Shown piece after piece: positions 13,866 to 22,382 of a stretch of DNA of 22,865 bases. How positions within the stretch are numbered: the first letter of the stretch is position 1; each line of letters starts with the position of its first letter. The position numbers and the translations under genes were made by a program. Source of the stretch: Bacillota bacterium (GTDB lineage: Bacteria; Bacillota; UBA4882; UBA8346); contig JAEWZY010000034.1 in the NCBI GenBank assembly GCA_023394955.1, positions 1 through 22,865 of the forward strand, given 5' to 3'. A model generated the notes under the pieces. It ran no database searches. It worked only from the letters and a program-made list of their open reading frames with translations, and was not told where the DNA came from.

Positions 13866-16349
13866 TTGAATAAGCAAGAATTCATAGCCCATCGTCGTGA
13901 AAAGGATGGTCAACCTCAGTATTTATGGGATCATCTAAAAGAAACATCTGATTTGGCGGGCAAATTTGCCTCGAAAATCGGATTAAAAGAACATGGTCAA
14001 TTATTAGGTTTATTGCATGATTTAGGAAAAGCGACTTTAGAATTTGATCGCTATATTCGTTCGGCGACAGGACTTATTGAACCAGATGAAGATGATTATG
14101 TTAGTGCATCGGAGAAGAAAGGCAAGATAGATCATGCAAGTGCTGGTGCCCAAGTTATATATCATCATTTTTTAGAAAAGGGTAACGAAGGTTTATTAAC
14201 TGCACAACTATTATCTCTGGCAGTTGCGTCACATCACTCGGGCTTAATTGACTGTTTATCACCTGATGGAGAAGATAATTATACAAGGCGTATGAATAAA
14301 TCGGATGAAAAGACACGACTGAATGAAGCAATTACCAATATAGATGATACTATTAAAGAAATATTTGAAAGATTGATACATGACGAAGCTATTGTCAATC
14401 AGCTAAAAGTAAAATTGAATGAGATTAAAGAAGAAAAGAGAGATTTAGAAAATATCAAGCTGGATTCTTTTAAGCTTGGTTTATTACAACGTTTTCTCTT
14501 CAGTTGTCTTATTGACGCGGATAGGAGTAACACCGCTGATTTTGAATTTCCGGAGATAGCAAAACTCAGAAACCAAGGAGAATATAAAACATGGCCTATT
14601 TTGGTAGAGAAATTAAACTTTTATTTAAGCAAATTTGAAAATCGGAATAAAGTCGATGCCTTACGTCAAGACATTTCGAATTGTTGTTTTAATTTTTCAA
14701 ATAGGCTGAAAGGACTTTATCAACTGACAGTGCCGACCGGAGGCGGTAAAACCCTTTCCAGTTTGCGTTTTGCTTTAAACCATGCAGAAAATCATCAAAT
14801 GGACAGAGTTATTTATGTAATCCCATATACTTCAATTATCGACCAAAACGCTGAAACTGTCAGAAAAATTCTAGAAGATCGAACGGAACAGGGGGATTAT
14901 TCAAATAATATCGTTCTTGAACACCATTCCAATTTAACTCCTGATGAGGAAACCACTCGGCAGAGATTGTTGGCTGAAAACTGGGACGCACCGGTGGTTT
15001 TCACGACTATGGTCCAGTTTTTGGAGACCCTATTTGGTTATGGAACCAGGAGCGCCCGAAGGATGCACCAACTTGCTAATGCCGTGATTATATTCGATGA
15101 AATCCAGACGCTTCCCGTCCAATGCGTACACCTTTTTAATGGGGCAATTCGCTTTTTAATTCAGGGTTGTGGTTCATCGGTTGTGCTGTGTACTGCTACC
15201 CAGCCTTTATTGAATAAGATAGAACCCGAACAAAGAGCATTGTCAATTACATCCGAACAACAGATGATACCGAATGTTCAAAGTTTATTTGAAGAATTAA
15301 AGCGAGTGGAGGTTTATAACCGCTGCAAAGTTGGCGGCTGGACCGAACCCGAAGTTACTGAGTTGGCTAATCAAGAATTACAAGAAACCGGTAGTGTCTT
15401 AATTATAGTGAATACTAAAAAGTCAGCCGCTAATCTTTATCAGTTACTTAAAAGTAATACCCCAAATGCAAAGATATTTCACCTAAGCACCAACATGTGT
15501 CCGGCTCATCGCATGGAAGTTTTAGATAGAATTAAAACATGTTTAAAAGAGATGGGGTCTGTTATTTGTATCAGTACTCAACTTATCGAAGCAGGAGTTG
15601 ATATCGATTTTGGTTCCGTAATTCGATATTTAGCAGGCCTTGATTCGATTGCTCAAGCTGCAGGGCGTTGTAACCGAAACGGTATCAGGTCAAGGCCGGG
15701 TAAGGTTTCTATTGTTAATCCAAAGGATGAAAACCTGGACAAGTTAAAAGATATAAAGATTGGGATAGATAAAGCAGAGCGTATACTTGAAGAGTTCAAA
15801 TCAAACCCGGCGGAGTTTGACGGAGATATTCTGGGACTTAAAGCCATGGAGCGTTATTACCAGTATTACTTTTATGAACGAAAGGAGGAAATGTGTTACA
15901 AAGTTGTTGGGAAATCGGATGTTGGCAGGTCGGATGATTTATTTGAGCTCCTATCAACTAACAAGCTTTCGGTTGCGGCTTATCAAAGAATGAACCAAAA
16001 TTCTTCCCCTCCACTATTCATCCGGCAATCATTTATGGCGTCTTCAAAGGCTTTTCAGGCCATAGATTCCTATACTCGCGGAGTGCTCGTTCCATATGGG
16101 GAAGGCGAACAAATTATCAATGAACTTAGTAATACGGATGATTTAGGAAAGCAATACAAGTTGATAAAAAAAGCGCAACGATACTCGGTGAATGTATTTT
16201 CTTATATGTTCGAAAAACTGGCGAAGCAGCGAATTATTTACGAAGTTCAAAAAGATGCCGGGATTTTTTGCCTGGATAAGCGATATTACAGTAATGAATA
16301 TGGCATGAGTGAAGATCCAGTTAATGAAATGGAATTTCTTAATTGTTAA
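13866..16349 (+). CDS. cas3: CRISPR-associated nuclease/helicase Cas3, type I-C
   Basis: An 827-residue protein. I take TTG 13866, 8 bases after GGAGGAG (13851-13857), over an in-frame TTG at 13848 that precedes that site. The N-terminal HD nuclease domain shows His23, His51-Asp52 (LLHDLGK), HASAG and ASHHSG. The SF2 helicase has Walker A TGGGKT (Lys295), DEIQ (Asp411-Glu412), CTATQP, STQLIEAGVDIDF and QAAGRCNRNG. It is recruited to Cascade-bound DNA and unwinds and degrades the target. First gene of the interference block; its TAA overlaps the AAGGAGG of cas5c. Composition is AT-richer than the housekeeping genes. Confidence 0.97.
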   Translation: MNKQEFIAHRREKDGQPQYLWDHLKETSDLAGKFASKIGLKEHGQLLGLLHDLGKATLEFDRYIRSATGLIEPDEDDYVSASEKKGKIDHASAGAQVIYHHFLEKGNEGLLTAQLLSLAVASHHSGLIDCLSPDGEDNYTRRMNKSDEKTRLNEAITNIDDTIKEIFERLIHDEAIVNQLKVKLNEIKEEKRDLENIKLDSFKLGLLQRFLFSCLIDADRSNTADFEFPEIAKLRNQGEYKTWPILVEKLNFYLSKFENRNKVDALRQDISNCCFNFSNRLKGLYQLTVPTGGGKTLSSLRFALNHAENHQMDRVIYVIPYTSIIDQNAETVRKILEDRTEQGDYSNNIVLEHHSNLTPDEETTRQRLLAENWDAPVVFTTMVQFLETLFGYGTRSARRMHQLANAVIIFDEIQTLPVQCVHLFNGAIRFLIQGCGSSVVLCTATQPLLNKIEPEQRALSITSEQQMIPNVQSLFEELKRVEVYNRCKVGGWTEPEVTELANQELQETGSVLIIVNTKKSAANLYQLLKSNTPNAKIFHLSTNMCPAHRMEVLDRIKTCLKEMGSVICISTQLIEAGVDIDFGSVIRYLAGLDSIAQAAGRCNRNGIRSRPGKVSIVNPKDENLDKLKDIKIGIDKAERILEEFKSNPAEFDGDILGLKAMERYYQYYFYERKEEMCYKVVGKSDVGRSDDLFELLSTNKLSVAAYQRMNQNSSPPLFIRQSFMASSKAFQAIDSYTRGVLVPYGEGEQIINELSNTDDLGKQYKLIKKAQRYSVNVFSYMFEKLAKQRIIYEVQKDAGIFCLDKRYYSNEYGMSEDPVNEMEFLNC

Positions 16350-16359
16350 GGAGGCGAGC

Positions 16360-17082
16360 ATGGAAAATAAAATTGAGTTTAAAGTCTATGGGAAATATGC
16401 TTTATTCACCGACCCATTGACAAAGATCGGCGGGGAAAAGTGTTCTTACCAGATTCCGACTTATCAAGCTTTAAAAGGGATTATGGAATCGGTGTATTGG
16501 AAACCGACTATTATTTGGGTTATTGATAAAGTACGCGTGATGAAAGCGATCAGGACCCAGACACGGAGCGCTAAACCAATTGAATATGGAGGCGGGAATA
16601 CATTAGCGATTTATACCTATCTTTCCGATGTGGAATATCAGGTTCAAGCGCATTTTGAATGGAATTTAAACCGGGAGGATATGGCGCAAGATCGGAATGA
16701 AAACAAACACTATTTTATCGCCAAGCGGATGATTGAGAGAGGCGGAAGAAGAGATGTTTTTTTAGGAACCCGTGAAAGTCAGGGTTATGTAGAACCTTGT
16801 CGTTTTGGTGAAGCTAAGGGGTTTTACGATTCGCCCTATGGAGAACTTTCCTTCGATCTGATGTTTCATGGATTTGATTATCCGGATGAAATTGGCAAGA
16901 ATGAATTACATGCAAGGTTTTGGCGGCCAAAGATGGTAAATGGTGTTATAGAGTTTATCCGTTCGGAAGAATGTACAATCCGTAAATTTATTAAAACTAT
17001 GGCGGCGAATCTCCCCATATCAATCGGGTTTGAAGAAGAAGGCCTCTTGGAAGGATATTCAGGAGGGGAGGCTGTTCAATGA
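16360..17082 (+). CDS. cas5c: Cas5c (Cas5d), pre-crRNA endoribonuclease of type I-C
   Basis: A 240-residue RAMP protein; ATG 16360 follows AAGGAGGCG, and an in-frame upstream start inside cas3 (16309) is disregarded. It opens with the beta-strand and loop typical of Cas5 (EFKVYGKYALFTDP) and a glycine-rich segment (IEYGGGNTLAIYTYL). Tyr46, Lys116 and His117 are exactly at the catalytic positions of Bacillus halodurans Cas5d. In type I-C it replaces Cas6: it cuts in the repeat, leaving an 11-nt 5' handle, and stays bound as part of Cascade. The repeat at 22833 has the expected hairpin. ATGA overlap with cas8c. Confidence 0.97.
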   Translation: MENKIEFKVYGKYALFTDPLTKIGGEKCSYQIPTYQALKGIMESVYWKPTIIWVIDKVRVMKAIRTQTRSAKPIEYGGGNTLAIYTYLSDVEYQVQAHFEWNLNREDMAQDRNENKHYFIAKRMIERGGRRDVFLGTRESQGYVEPCRFGEAKGFYDSPYGELSFDLMFHGFDYPDEIGKNELHARFWRPKMVNGVIEFIRSEECTIRKFIKTMAANLPISIGFEEEGLLEGYSGGEAVQ

Positions 17083-19019
17083 GTTGGATCCAAAAACTTT
17101 ATGAAACATATGAAAATTGTCAGTCCATGATCGGAGTTAGTTCTGATGAGAATGAGGTCCCGCTTTTGCCGATCTGTCATACCACACAGAAAGCTCAAAT
17201 CGAGATTGCAATTGACCAGGTTGGCAACTTCAAGAGAGCAAAGGTTATTCCCAAAAATGATTCAAGAACGATCGTCCCCTGCACTGAAAGTTCCGGTGGC
17301 AGGGCCGGGATTCGCCCTGAACCACACCCGCTTTGCGATAAACTTCAATATGTTGCTAAAGACTTTTTTGATTATGGTGGTGAAGTAACTCGCGGTTACA
17401 CAACAAATCCAAGAGAGCCTTATGAAAAATATCTAGAGATTTTAAAAAAGTGGTGTAAATCAGAATATCCCCATCCAAAAGCAATTACAGTATTAAATTA
17501 TGTCAAAAAAGGTCAAGTCATAAAAGATTTAATTGAACACCAAGTTCTGCATATCGGAGCAAATGGTAAACTCATTGATAAGTGGGATAAGAAACTTGGT
17601 AATGTACCGCCTGATATTTTTAAAGTAACAACAAACATAAATCAATATGATTCGTTTGTGCGTTGGCGAGTTGAAACGCCGGGGGATTCCCAGACCGCAA
17701 CGTGGATGGATTTTGATTTGTTTCAAAGCTGGATAAAATACTACTCATCAATAAAAGAAACCCAATCGCTCTGTTATATAACAGGGTTGAAACTTCCTGC
17801 CGCCGAACAACATCCGGCAAAACTTCGCAATGATGCGGATAAGGCAAAAATTATTTCATCAAATGATCTTAGTGGTTTTACATTTAGAGGTCGTTTTCGT
17901 GAAGCTAATCAAGCTTGTAGTGTAGGGTTTGAAATAACTCAAAAGGCCCATAATGCGTTGCGATGGTTAATAAGTAAGCAGGGTTATAAAAGAGGCGATC
18001 AAGCCATTATAGCCTGGGCTACTACTGGAAAGGAAATACCGGACCCCTTTGCAGACCCCTTTAATATACTTGGATTTGATAAGATTCAAAATGATACAGA
18101 ATTAACTGTGTCAACCGCACAGGAGTTAGCTTTGAAATTGAACAAAAAAATTGCCGGCTATACAACTAACCTTGGAAATACCGCAAGAGTCATCGTCATG
18201 GGCTTAGATTCGGCGACTCCCGGTAGAATGTCAATTACCTTTTACCGTGATCTTACAGGTTCCGATTTTCTTAATCGATTAGAAAACTGGCACAAAACGT
18301 GTTGTTGGATTCATGATTACCGGGTAAAAGAGATTATTGATAGTAAAACCGGACGAAAGAAAAAGATACATATTCGTTTTGTTGGCGCGCCTGCGCCAAA
18401 TGATATTGCGGAAGCCGCTTATGGAAGTAAGGTAGACGATAAGCTTCGAAAATCAACCGTAGAAAGAATTCTTCCCTGTATTATTGATGGTCAGAGAATT
18501 TCTAGAGATTTAGTTGAATCAGCGGTTAGGCGAAGTTCGAACCGAGTTGGACTAGAAGTATGGGAATGGAACAAGACACTTAGCATAGCTTGCGCGCTTT
18601 ATCGAAAATATCATGAAAAGGAGGACTTTAAAATGGCATTGGACGAGAATCGAAAAAGCAGGGACTATCTATACGGAAGATTATTAGCTCTAGCAGACAG
18701 CCTTGAACAATGGGCATTAAGAAAAGCGGGGGAAAATCGCCAGACTACCGCCGCTAGACTTATGCAACGATTTGCTGATCACCCTTTTACAACTTGGAGA
18801 ACGATTGAATTGGCTTTAAGCCCATATAAAGCAAGGCTGGGAAATAAGTCGCTTAAAAGGCAACAAATGATATCGCAAGTAATGTCAATGTTTGATCCAG
18901 AAGAATTTTCAAGTGATAAAAAACTAAGCGGGGAATTTTTATTGGGATATCATTGCCAACGTGAAGCTATTTGGAAAAAAGATGAGGAAGAAGATAAAAC
19001 AGCAGAACAAGCCGGATAG
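17079..19019 (+). CDS. cas8c: Cas8c (Csd1), large subunit of type I-C Cascade
   Basis: A 646-residue Csd1-family protein starting MSWIQKLYETYEN. Recognisable family segments include GGRAGIRPEPHPLCDKLQY, CYITGLKLPAAEQHPAKLRND, FRGRFREANQACSVGFEITQKAHNALRWLI and MGLDSATPGRMSITFYRDL. It recognises the PAM and supports R-loop formation. The C-terminal 128 residues form the Cas11-like helical part, preceded by its own ribosome-binding site and start (see Cas11c). It is coupled to cas5c by ATGA. Cas7c starts 48 bp after its stop. Confidence 0.97.
   Translation: MSWIQKLYETYENCQSMIGVSSDENEVPLLPICHTTQKAQIEIAIDQVGNFKRAKVIPKNDSRTIVPCTESSGGRAGIRPEPHPLCDKLQYVAKDFFDYGGEVTRGYTTNPREPYEKYLEILKKWCKSEYPHPKAITVLNYVKKGQVIKDLIEHQVLHIGANGKLIDKWDKKLGNVPPDIFKVTTNINQYDSFVRWRVETPGDSQTATWMDFDLFQSWIKYYSSIKETQSLCYITGLKLPAAEQHPAKLRNDADKAKIISSNDLSGFTFRGRFREANQACSVGFEITQKAHNALRWLISKQGYKRGDQAIIAWATTGKEIPDPFADPFNILGFDKIQNDTELTVSTAQELALKLNKKIAGYTTNLGNTARVIVMGLDSATPGRMSITFYRDLTGSDFLNRLENWHKTCCWIHDYRVKEIIDSKTGRKKKIHIRFVGAPAPNDIAEAAYGSKVDDKLRKSTVERILPCIIDGQRISRDLVESAVRRSSNRVGLEVWEWNKTLSIACALYRKYHEKEDFKMALDENRKSRDYLYGRLLALADSLEQWALRKAGENRQTTAARLMQRFADHPFTTWRTIELALSPYKARLGNKSLKRQQMISQVMSMFDPEEFSSDKKLSGEFLLGYHCQREAIWKKDEEEDKTAEQAG
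18633..19019 (+). CDS. cas11c: Cas11c small subunit from an internal start in cas8c
   Basis: Codon 519 of cas8c is ATG (18633) and lies 8 bases after AAGGAGG (18618-18624), the strongest ribosome-binding site inside the gene and as good as those of true starts nearby. Translation from here in the same frame gives 128 residues (MALDENRKSRDYLYGRLLALA at its start) of helical, Arg/Lys-rich protein, the size of known Cas11c. Type I-C, I-B and I-D systems are known to make the small subunit by internal initiation in the large-subunit gene; two copies line the crRNA-target duplex. Confidence 0.88.
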   Translation: MALDENRKSRDYLYGRLLALADSLEQWALRKAGENRQTTAARLMQRFADHPFTTWRTIELALSPYKARLGNKSLKRQQMISQVMSMFDPEEFSSDKKLSGEFLLGYHCQREAIWKKDEEEDKTAEQAG

Positions 19020-19067
19020 AAAATACGATACTTTATTAATAATTCGAAAATATTGAGGAGGATCACA

Positions 19068-19955
19068 ATGAAAAACAAAATTGATTTTGCGGTAATAATC
19101 AGCGTAAAAAATGCCAATCCAAATGGCGACCCGTTAAATGGAAACCGACCTCGGGTGAATTACGATGGTCTTGGAGAACTATCGGATGTATGTCTTAAAA
19201 GAAAAATAAGGAACCGTCTGATGGAAACGGGTCATTCTATTTTTGTCCAGTCCGATGATAATAAAGTCGATAATTACAAGAGCCTCCGTGAAAGGGCCGA
19301 AAGTGAATTAAAAGGCGTTGATATGAAAGATGACAATAAATATCGGGAAGAAGCCTGCAAAAAATGGCTGGATGTAAGAGCTTTTGGACAAGTTTTCGCT
19401 TATAAAGGCGGTAAAAAAAGTAAAAAAGAAACCGAGGGCGGAGAGGAACAAGGGGATGAAAAAGGGGTATCAATCGGAATTCGTGGACCTGTATCAATTC
19501 ACTCCGCTTTTAGTATTAATCCCGTGAGTATTTCCAGTATTCAAATTACTAAAAGTGTCAGCGGTGAAGGGGATGGTACCAGAAAAGCTTCCGACACAAT
19601 GGGAATGAAACATCGCGTGGATTTTGGGATTTATGTTTCTTACGGTAGTATCAATCCCCAACTGGCTAGCAAAACTGGTTTTAGTGATGATGATGCAGAG
19701 GCGATAAAAAAGGCGTTGATAACTTTATTTCAAAATGACGCCTCATCCGCAAGGCCGGAAGGAAGTATGGAAGTTTATAAAGTATATTGGTGGAAGCATA
19801 ATTCAAATAATGGACAATATTCATCGGCTAAGGTTCATCGTTCCCTTGAAGTTTCTTTGAAACCGGATGTACCTGAATCAAAAAGTATTGAAGATTATGA
19901 AATAAAAATTCAACCGTTAGTCGGATTGACACCAGAGATTATTGACGGGCTATAG
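19068..19955 (+). CDS. cas7c: Cas7c (Csd2), backbone subunit of type I-C Cascade
   Basis: A 295-residue RAMP protein. ATG 19068 lies after GAGGAGGATC (19055-19064); the in-frame TTG at 19053 precedes this site. It has the family start FAVIISVKNANPNGDPLNGNRPR, the G-rich ISIGIRGPVSIHSAFSINPV-type segment and the SxTMGMKHRVDFGIYV block. Several copies coat the crRNA spacer. Between residues of roughly 110-135 is a charged Gly/Lys/Glu loop (GGKKSKKETEGGEEQGDEKG) that looks expanded. Six bases separate it from cas4, and here the base composition changes. Confidence 0.96.
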   Translation: MKNKIDFAVIISVKNANPNGDPLNGNRPRVNYDGLGELSDVCLKRKIRNRLMETGHSIFVQSDDNKVDNYKSLRERAESELKGVDMKDDNKYREEACKKWLDVRAFGQVFAYKGGKKSKKETEGGEEQGDEKGVSIGIRGPVSIHSAFSINPVSISSIQITKSVSGEGDGTRKASDTMGMKHRVDFGIYVSYGSINPQLASKTGFSDDDAEAIKKALITLFQNDASSARPEGSMEVYKVYWWKHNSNNGQYSSAKVHRSLEVSLKPDVPESKSIEDYEIKIQPLVGLTPEIIDGL

Positions 19956-19961
19956 AGAGTT

Positions 19962-20642
19962 ATGTCCACCTACTCCGACGATGATCTCCTCCTCCTCTCC
20001 GGCATCCAACACTTCGCCTATTGCGAACGGCAGTGGGCTTTGATCCATATCGAAAAACAATGGCTGGAGAATGTTAAGACCGTGGAGGGACAACATTTAC
20101 ACGAACGGGTCCATAATCCCGACTTAATCGAGAAACGGGGCGATCTTTTGACCGCCCGTTCATTGCCGATTGTTTCGTGGCGGTTGGGACTATATGGTAT
20201 GATGGATCTGGCCGAGTTTCATCAAGTCAAATCAGACCAAGACGGGATCAAGCTGTCCAACCGTGAAGGGTTTTGGCTGCCGAAGCCGGTGGAGTACAAA
20301 CGTGGTAAACCAAAACCTGATGACCGTGACCAGGTTCAATTATGCGCTCAGGCGATTTGTCTGGAAGAGATGCTGCAAGTGCGGATTGATGAAGGCGATC
20401 TATATTACGGCGAAAACCGGCGTCGAACTCCGGTGGCGTTTGACTTGGCCTTGCGCAACAGAGTGGAGGAATTGAGCTGGAGGATGCATCAAGTATTTGA
20501 AAGCGGGGTAACTCCGTCGGCGGAAAAGGGCCACCGGTGCAGTCTTTGTTCATTGAAGGATATTTGCATGCCGACATTGACACGGAAATCCCGGTCGGTG
20601 AAGAGTTATATTGAGAAGGAGATCGCCGACTCACCCCCTTGA
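19962..20642 (+). CDS. cas4: Cas4 RecB-like nuclease, adaptation module
   Basis: A 226-residue protein. Fe-S ligands are Cys21 (YCER) and Cys193, Cys196, Cys202 (CSLCSLKDIC). The RecB-type nuclease residues are Asp82 (GMMD), Glu111 and Lys113 (VEYKRGK), and the following DQVQLCAQAICLEEM. Cas4 works with Cas1-Cas2 to select PAM-containing prespacers and set their orientation. The last residues (IADSPP) and the stop are coded by the left end of the DUF559 cassette (20626-20637), so the native C-terminus was probably replaced. Ribosome-binding site weak; likely translated by coupling after cas7c. GC-richer than cas7c. Confidence 0.96.
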   Translation: MSTYSDDDLLLLSGIQHFAYCERQWALIHIEKQWLENVKTVEGQHLHERVHNPDLIEKRGDLLTARSLPIVSWRLGLYGMMDLAEFHQVKSDQDGIKLSNREGFWLPKPVEYKRGKPKPDDRDQVQLCAQAICLEEMLQVRIDEGDLYYGENRRRTPVAFDLALRNRVEELSWRMHQVFESGVTPSAEKGHRCSLCSLKDICMPTLTRKSRSVKSYIEKEIADSPP

Positions 20643-20698
20643 TCCCCCTCTCTATCACGAAGCAGTAAATTGAGGCGGTTCAATAGAGAGGGGAAATT
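20626..20698 (+). repeat. Cassette hairpin unit 1
   Basis: CCGACTCACCCC, then CCCCTCTCTAT (20645-20655) pairing perfectly over 11 bp with ATAGAGAGGGG (20683-20693); loop 27. It overlaps the cas4 stop. TCAATAGAGAGG (20680-20691) recurs in unit 2. Confidence 0.85.
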
Positions 20699-20753
20699 GG
20701 GCGAATTTTGACGGTCTATAGTCATATTTTGAAGAACCATGGGGTGTTGACTA

Positions 20754-21104
20754 ATGGGATTTAGCATTGATATTGTGCGCGAATTGCGGCGGAAACAGAC
20801 GCCAAGCGAGGCCGTTGTCTGGGAGATCCGCGACCGGCGATTTGGCGGCATAAAATTCCTGCGACAGCATCCGATCCGGTTTATCTATTATGGCAGAAAG
20901 CGGTTTTTTGTGGCGGATTTTTATTGCGCCAAATTGAAACTGGTCTTAGAAATTGACGGTAAGATCCATGAAAGGCAAAAAGACTATGATCAGATGCGGA
21001 CATTTCTCATCAATCAATTGGGAATAAAGGTTGTACGGGTTACCAATGACGTGGTGGCGGATACAGAAAAGTTTGTAGAATGGTTGAAGGCGTTGGTGGT
21101 CTAA
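20754..21104 (+). CDS. DUF559 (Vsr-like PDDEXK) endonuclease-domain protein
   Basis: A 116-residue protein of the DUF559/YcjD family. It begins with the RELRRKQTPSEAVVWEIRDRR helix-type region and FGGIKFLRQHPI, then the nuclease core: Glu19, Asp55 (VADFY), Glu66 and Asp68 (LEIDGKIH), followed by YDQMRTFLINQLGIKVVRVTN. The fold is related to very-short-patch-repair endonucleases; the biological substrate of the family is unknown. GGGGTG lies upstream of the ATG. It is not a recognised cas gene and is enclosed by the inverted repeats of the cassette, so it is more likely a passenger or driver of that element than part of spacer acquisition. Confidence 0.9.
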   Translation: MGFSIDIVRELRRKQTPSEAVVWEIRDRRFGGIKFLRQHPIRFIYYGRKRFFVADFYCAKLKLVLEIDGKIHERQKDYDQMRTFLINQLGIKVVRVTNDVVADTEKFVEWLKALVV

Positions 21105-21107
21105 AAC

Positions 21108-21170
21108 TGACTCACCTATCCTCTTTATTCCGAAGGACAACTGAAAGCCGTGTCAATAGAGAGGAAAGAC
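21108..21170 (+). repeat. Cassette hairpin unit 2 (degenerate copy of unit 1)
   Basis: TGACTCACC (21108-21116), TCCTCTTTATT (21119-21129) pairing with AATAGAGAGGA (21155-21165) with one G-T pair. Same orientation as unit 1; it starts 4 bases after the nuclease stop codon. Confidence 0.75.
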
Positions 21171-21205
21171 TGATCAAGACTGTAATTTGAAAGCCGAGTT
21201 TGCTA

Positions 21206-21303
21206 GCCCCTCTTTGCTGAAACGGCCTGCGGGAACAGCGCCAGAGGAGAGAGGGGCAAACCAGTAAAAACGAATGAGGTAAGACCGGCGCGGGGTGAGT
21301 CGG
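21206..21303 (-). repeat. Cassette hairpin unit 3, inverted
   Basis: GCCCCTCT (21206-21213) pairs with AGAGGGGC (21250-21257); the GGGGTGAGTCGG end (21292-21303) lies outside. Read on the - strand the order is the same as in unit 1: GACTCACC first, then the CCCCTCTCT hairpin. Confidence 0.7.
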
Positions 21304-21337
21304 TGTTGGGCCAAATTTAAACAAATAAAGAGGTACA

Positions 21338-22369
21338 ATGCGCAAACTATTAAACACTCTATACGTAACTTCGCCTGATTCTTATTTGGCGAGAGATGGC
21401 GAGAATATCGTCGTCTTAATCGGGGATGTGGAAAAGATTCGGGTCCCGATTCATAATTTGGAAGGAGTGATCGCTTTCGGATATGCCGGGGCCAGTCCGG
21501 CCCTGATGGCTTTGTGCGCCGAACGGAATGTGGGATTGTGTTTTTTAACGGAACACGGGCGGTTTTTAGCGCGGGTCAGCGGCAGGGTCCAAGGAAATGT
21601 ACTTTTGCGCCGGAGACAATACCGGGTTGCCGATGGACCGGAAGAGAGCCTTTCGCTAGCCAAAGGATTTATTAGCGCGAAGATAAGTAATTGCCGGGTA
21701 GTTCTTTCACGGGCGTTACGGGATCATTCGGGTAATATGGATGAGGGCGTGGTTTCAGAGGTGTTCGAATCGTTAAACCGCCAGTTGCGATGGTTGGAGC
21801 ATTGCGGGGACCTCGACACCTTGAGGGGCATTGAAGGAGACGCGGCCCGGACTTATTTCAGTGCGTTCGACCATTTGATCTTATCCAATAAGGATGTATT
21901 TTTCTTTCACGAACGGAGCCGCCGTCCGCCTAAAGATAATATGAACGCTTTATTGTCGTTTTTATATACTTTACTGGCCCATGATACTCAATCTGCCTTG
22001 GAAACGGTGGGACTCGATCCGGCAGTAGGTTTTTTGCATCAGGACAGGCCGGGAAGGCCGGGGCTGGCGCTGGATCTAATGGAGGAATTGCGCCCGTTTC
22101 TGGCGGACCGGATGGCGCTATCGTTAGTGAACTTAAAACAAGTTGCGGCTAAGGGTTTTCGCCAATCGGAAACCGGCGGAGTTATTATGGATGATGAAAC
22201 GCGCAAAGCTGTCCTCACCGCATGGCAGAAAAAGAAGCAGGAAGAATTGACCCATCCCTTTTTAAATGAAAAGGTTGAGATCGGGCTACTCCCGTATGTT
22301 CAGGCATTGCTGCTAGCTAGATATTTACGGGGCGACCTTGACGGTTATCCGCCGTTTTTTTGGAAGTGA
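21338..22369 (+). CDS. cas1: Cas1 integrase, type I-C
   Basis: A 343-residue protein of the Cas1c group, starting MRKLLNTLYVTSPDSYLARDG with AAAGAGGT just upstream. Metal-binding residues are Glu166 (IEGDAARTYF), His234 (GFLHQDRPGRPGLALDLMEE) and the acidic Asp246/Glu249 of the same motif. With Cas2 it forms the complex that inserts new spacers next to the leader at 22674-22832. The DUF559 cassette separates it from cas4, so it may depend on read-through or on a promoter inside the cassette. Confidence 0.97.
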   Translation: MRKLLNTLYVTSPDSYLARDGENIVVLIGDVEKIRVPIHNLEGVIAFGYAGASPALMALCAERNVGLCFLTEHGRFLARVSGRVQGNVLLRRRQYRVADGPEESLSLAKGFISAKISNCRVVLSRALRDHSGNMDEGVVSEVFESLNRQLRWLEHCGDLDTLRGIEGDAARTYFSAFDHLILSNKDVFFFHERSRRPPKDNMNALLSFLYTLLAHDTQSALETVGLDPAVGFLHQDRPGRPGLALDLMEELRPFLADRMALSLVNLKQVAAKGFRQSETGGVIMDDETRKAVLTAWQKKKQEELTHPFLNEKVEIGLLPYVQALLLARYLRGDLDGYPPFFWK

Positions 22370-22382
22370 GGGGATTTAATCA

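Larger units (their letters stand above)
20626..21303 (+). mobile_element. DUF559 nuclease cassette with 12-bp terminal inverted repeats
   Basis: Perfect 12-bp inverted ends: CCGACTCACCCC (20626-20637) and GGGGTGAGTCGG (21292-21303). Inside are three hairpin units and one nuclease gene (20754-21104). No target duplication is visible at the outer edges. There is no transposase, so it would have to move passively or by its own nuclease. Element nature is inference from the repeats and from its position between two cas genes usually adjacent. Confidence 0.6.

Noticed and set aside
20626..21303. Ordinary insertion sequence
   Set aside because: No transposase frame and no visible target-site duplication at the edges.
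21338..22369. DUF559 protein as a new component of the I-C adaptation complex
   Set aside because: Enclosure by perfect inverted repeats and hairpin units, with the cas4 end overwritten, points to an inserted element rather than a recruited subunit.
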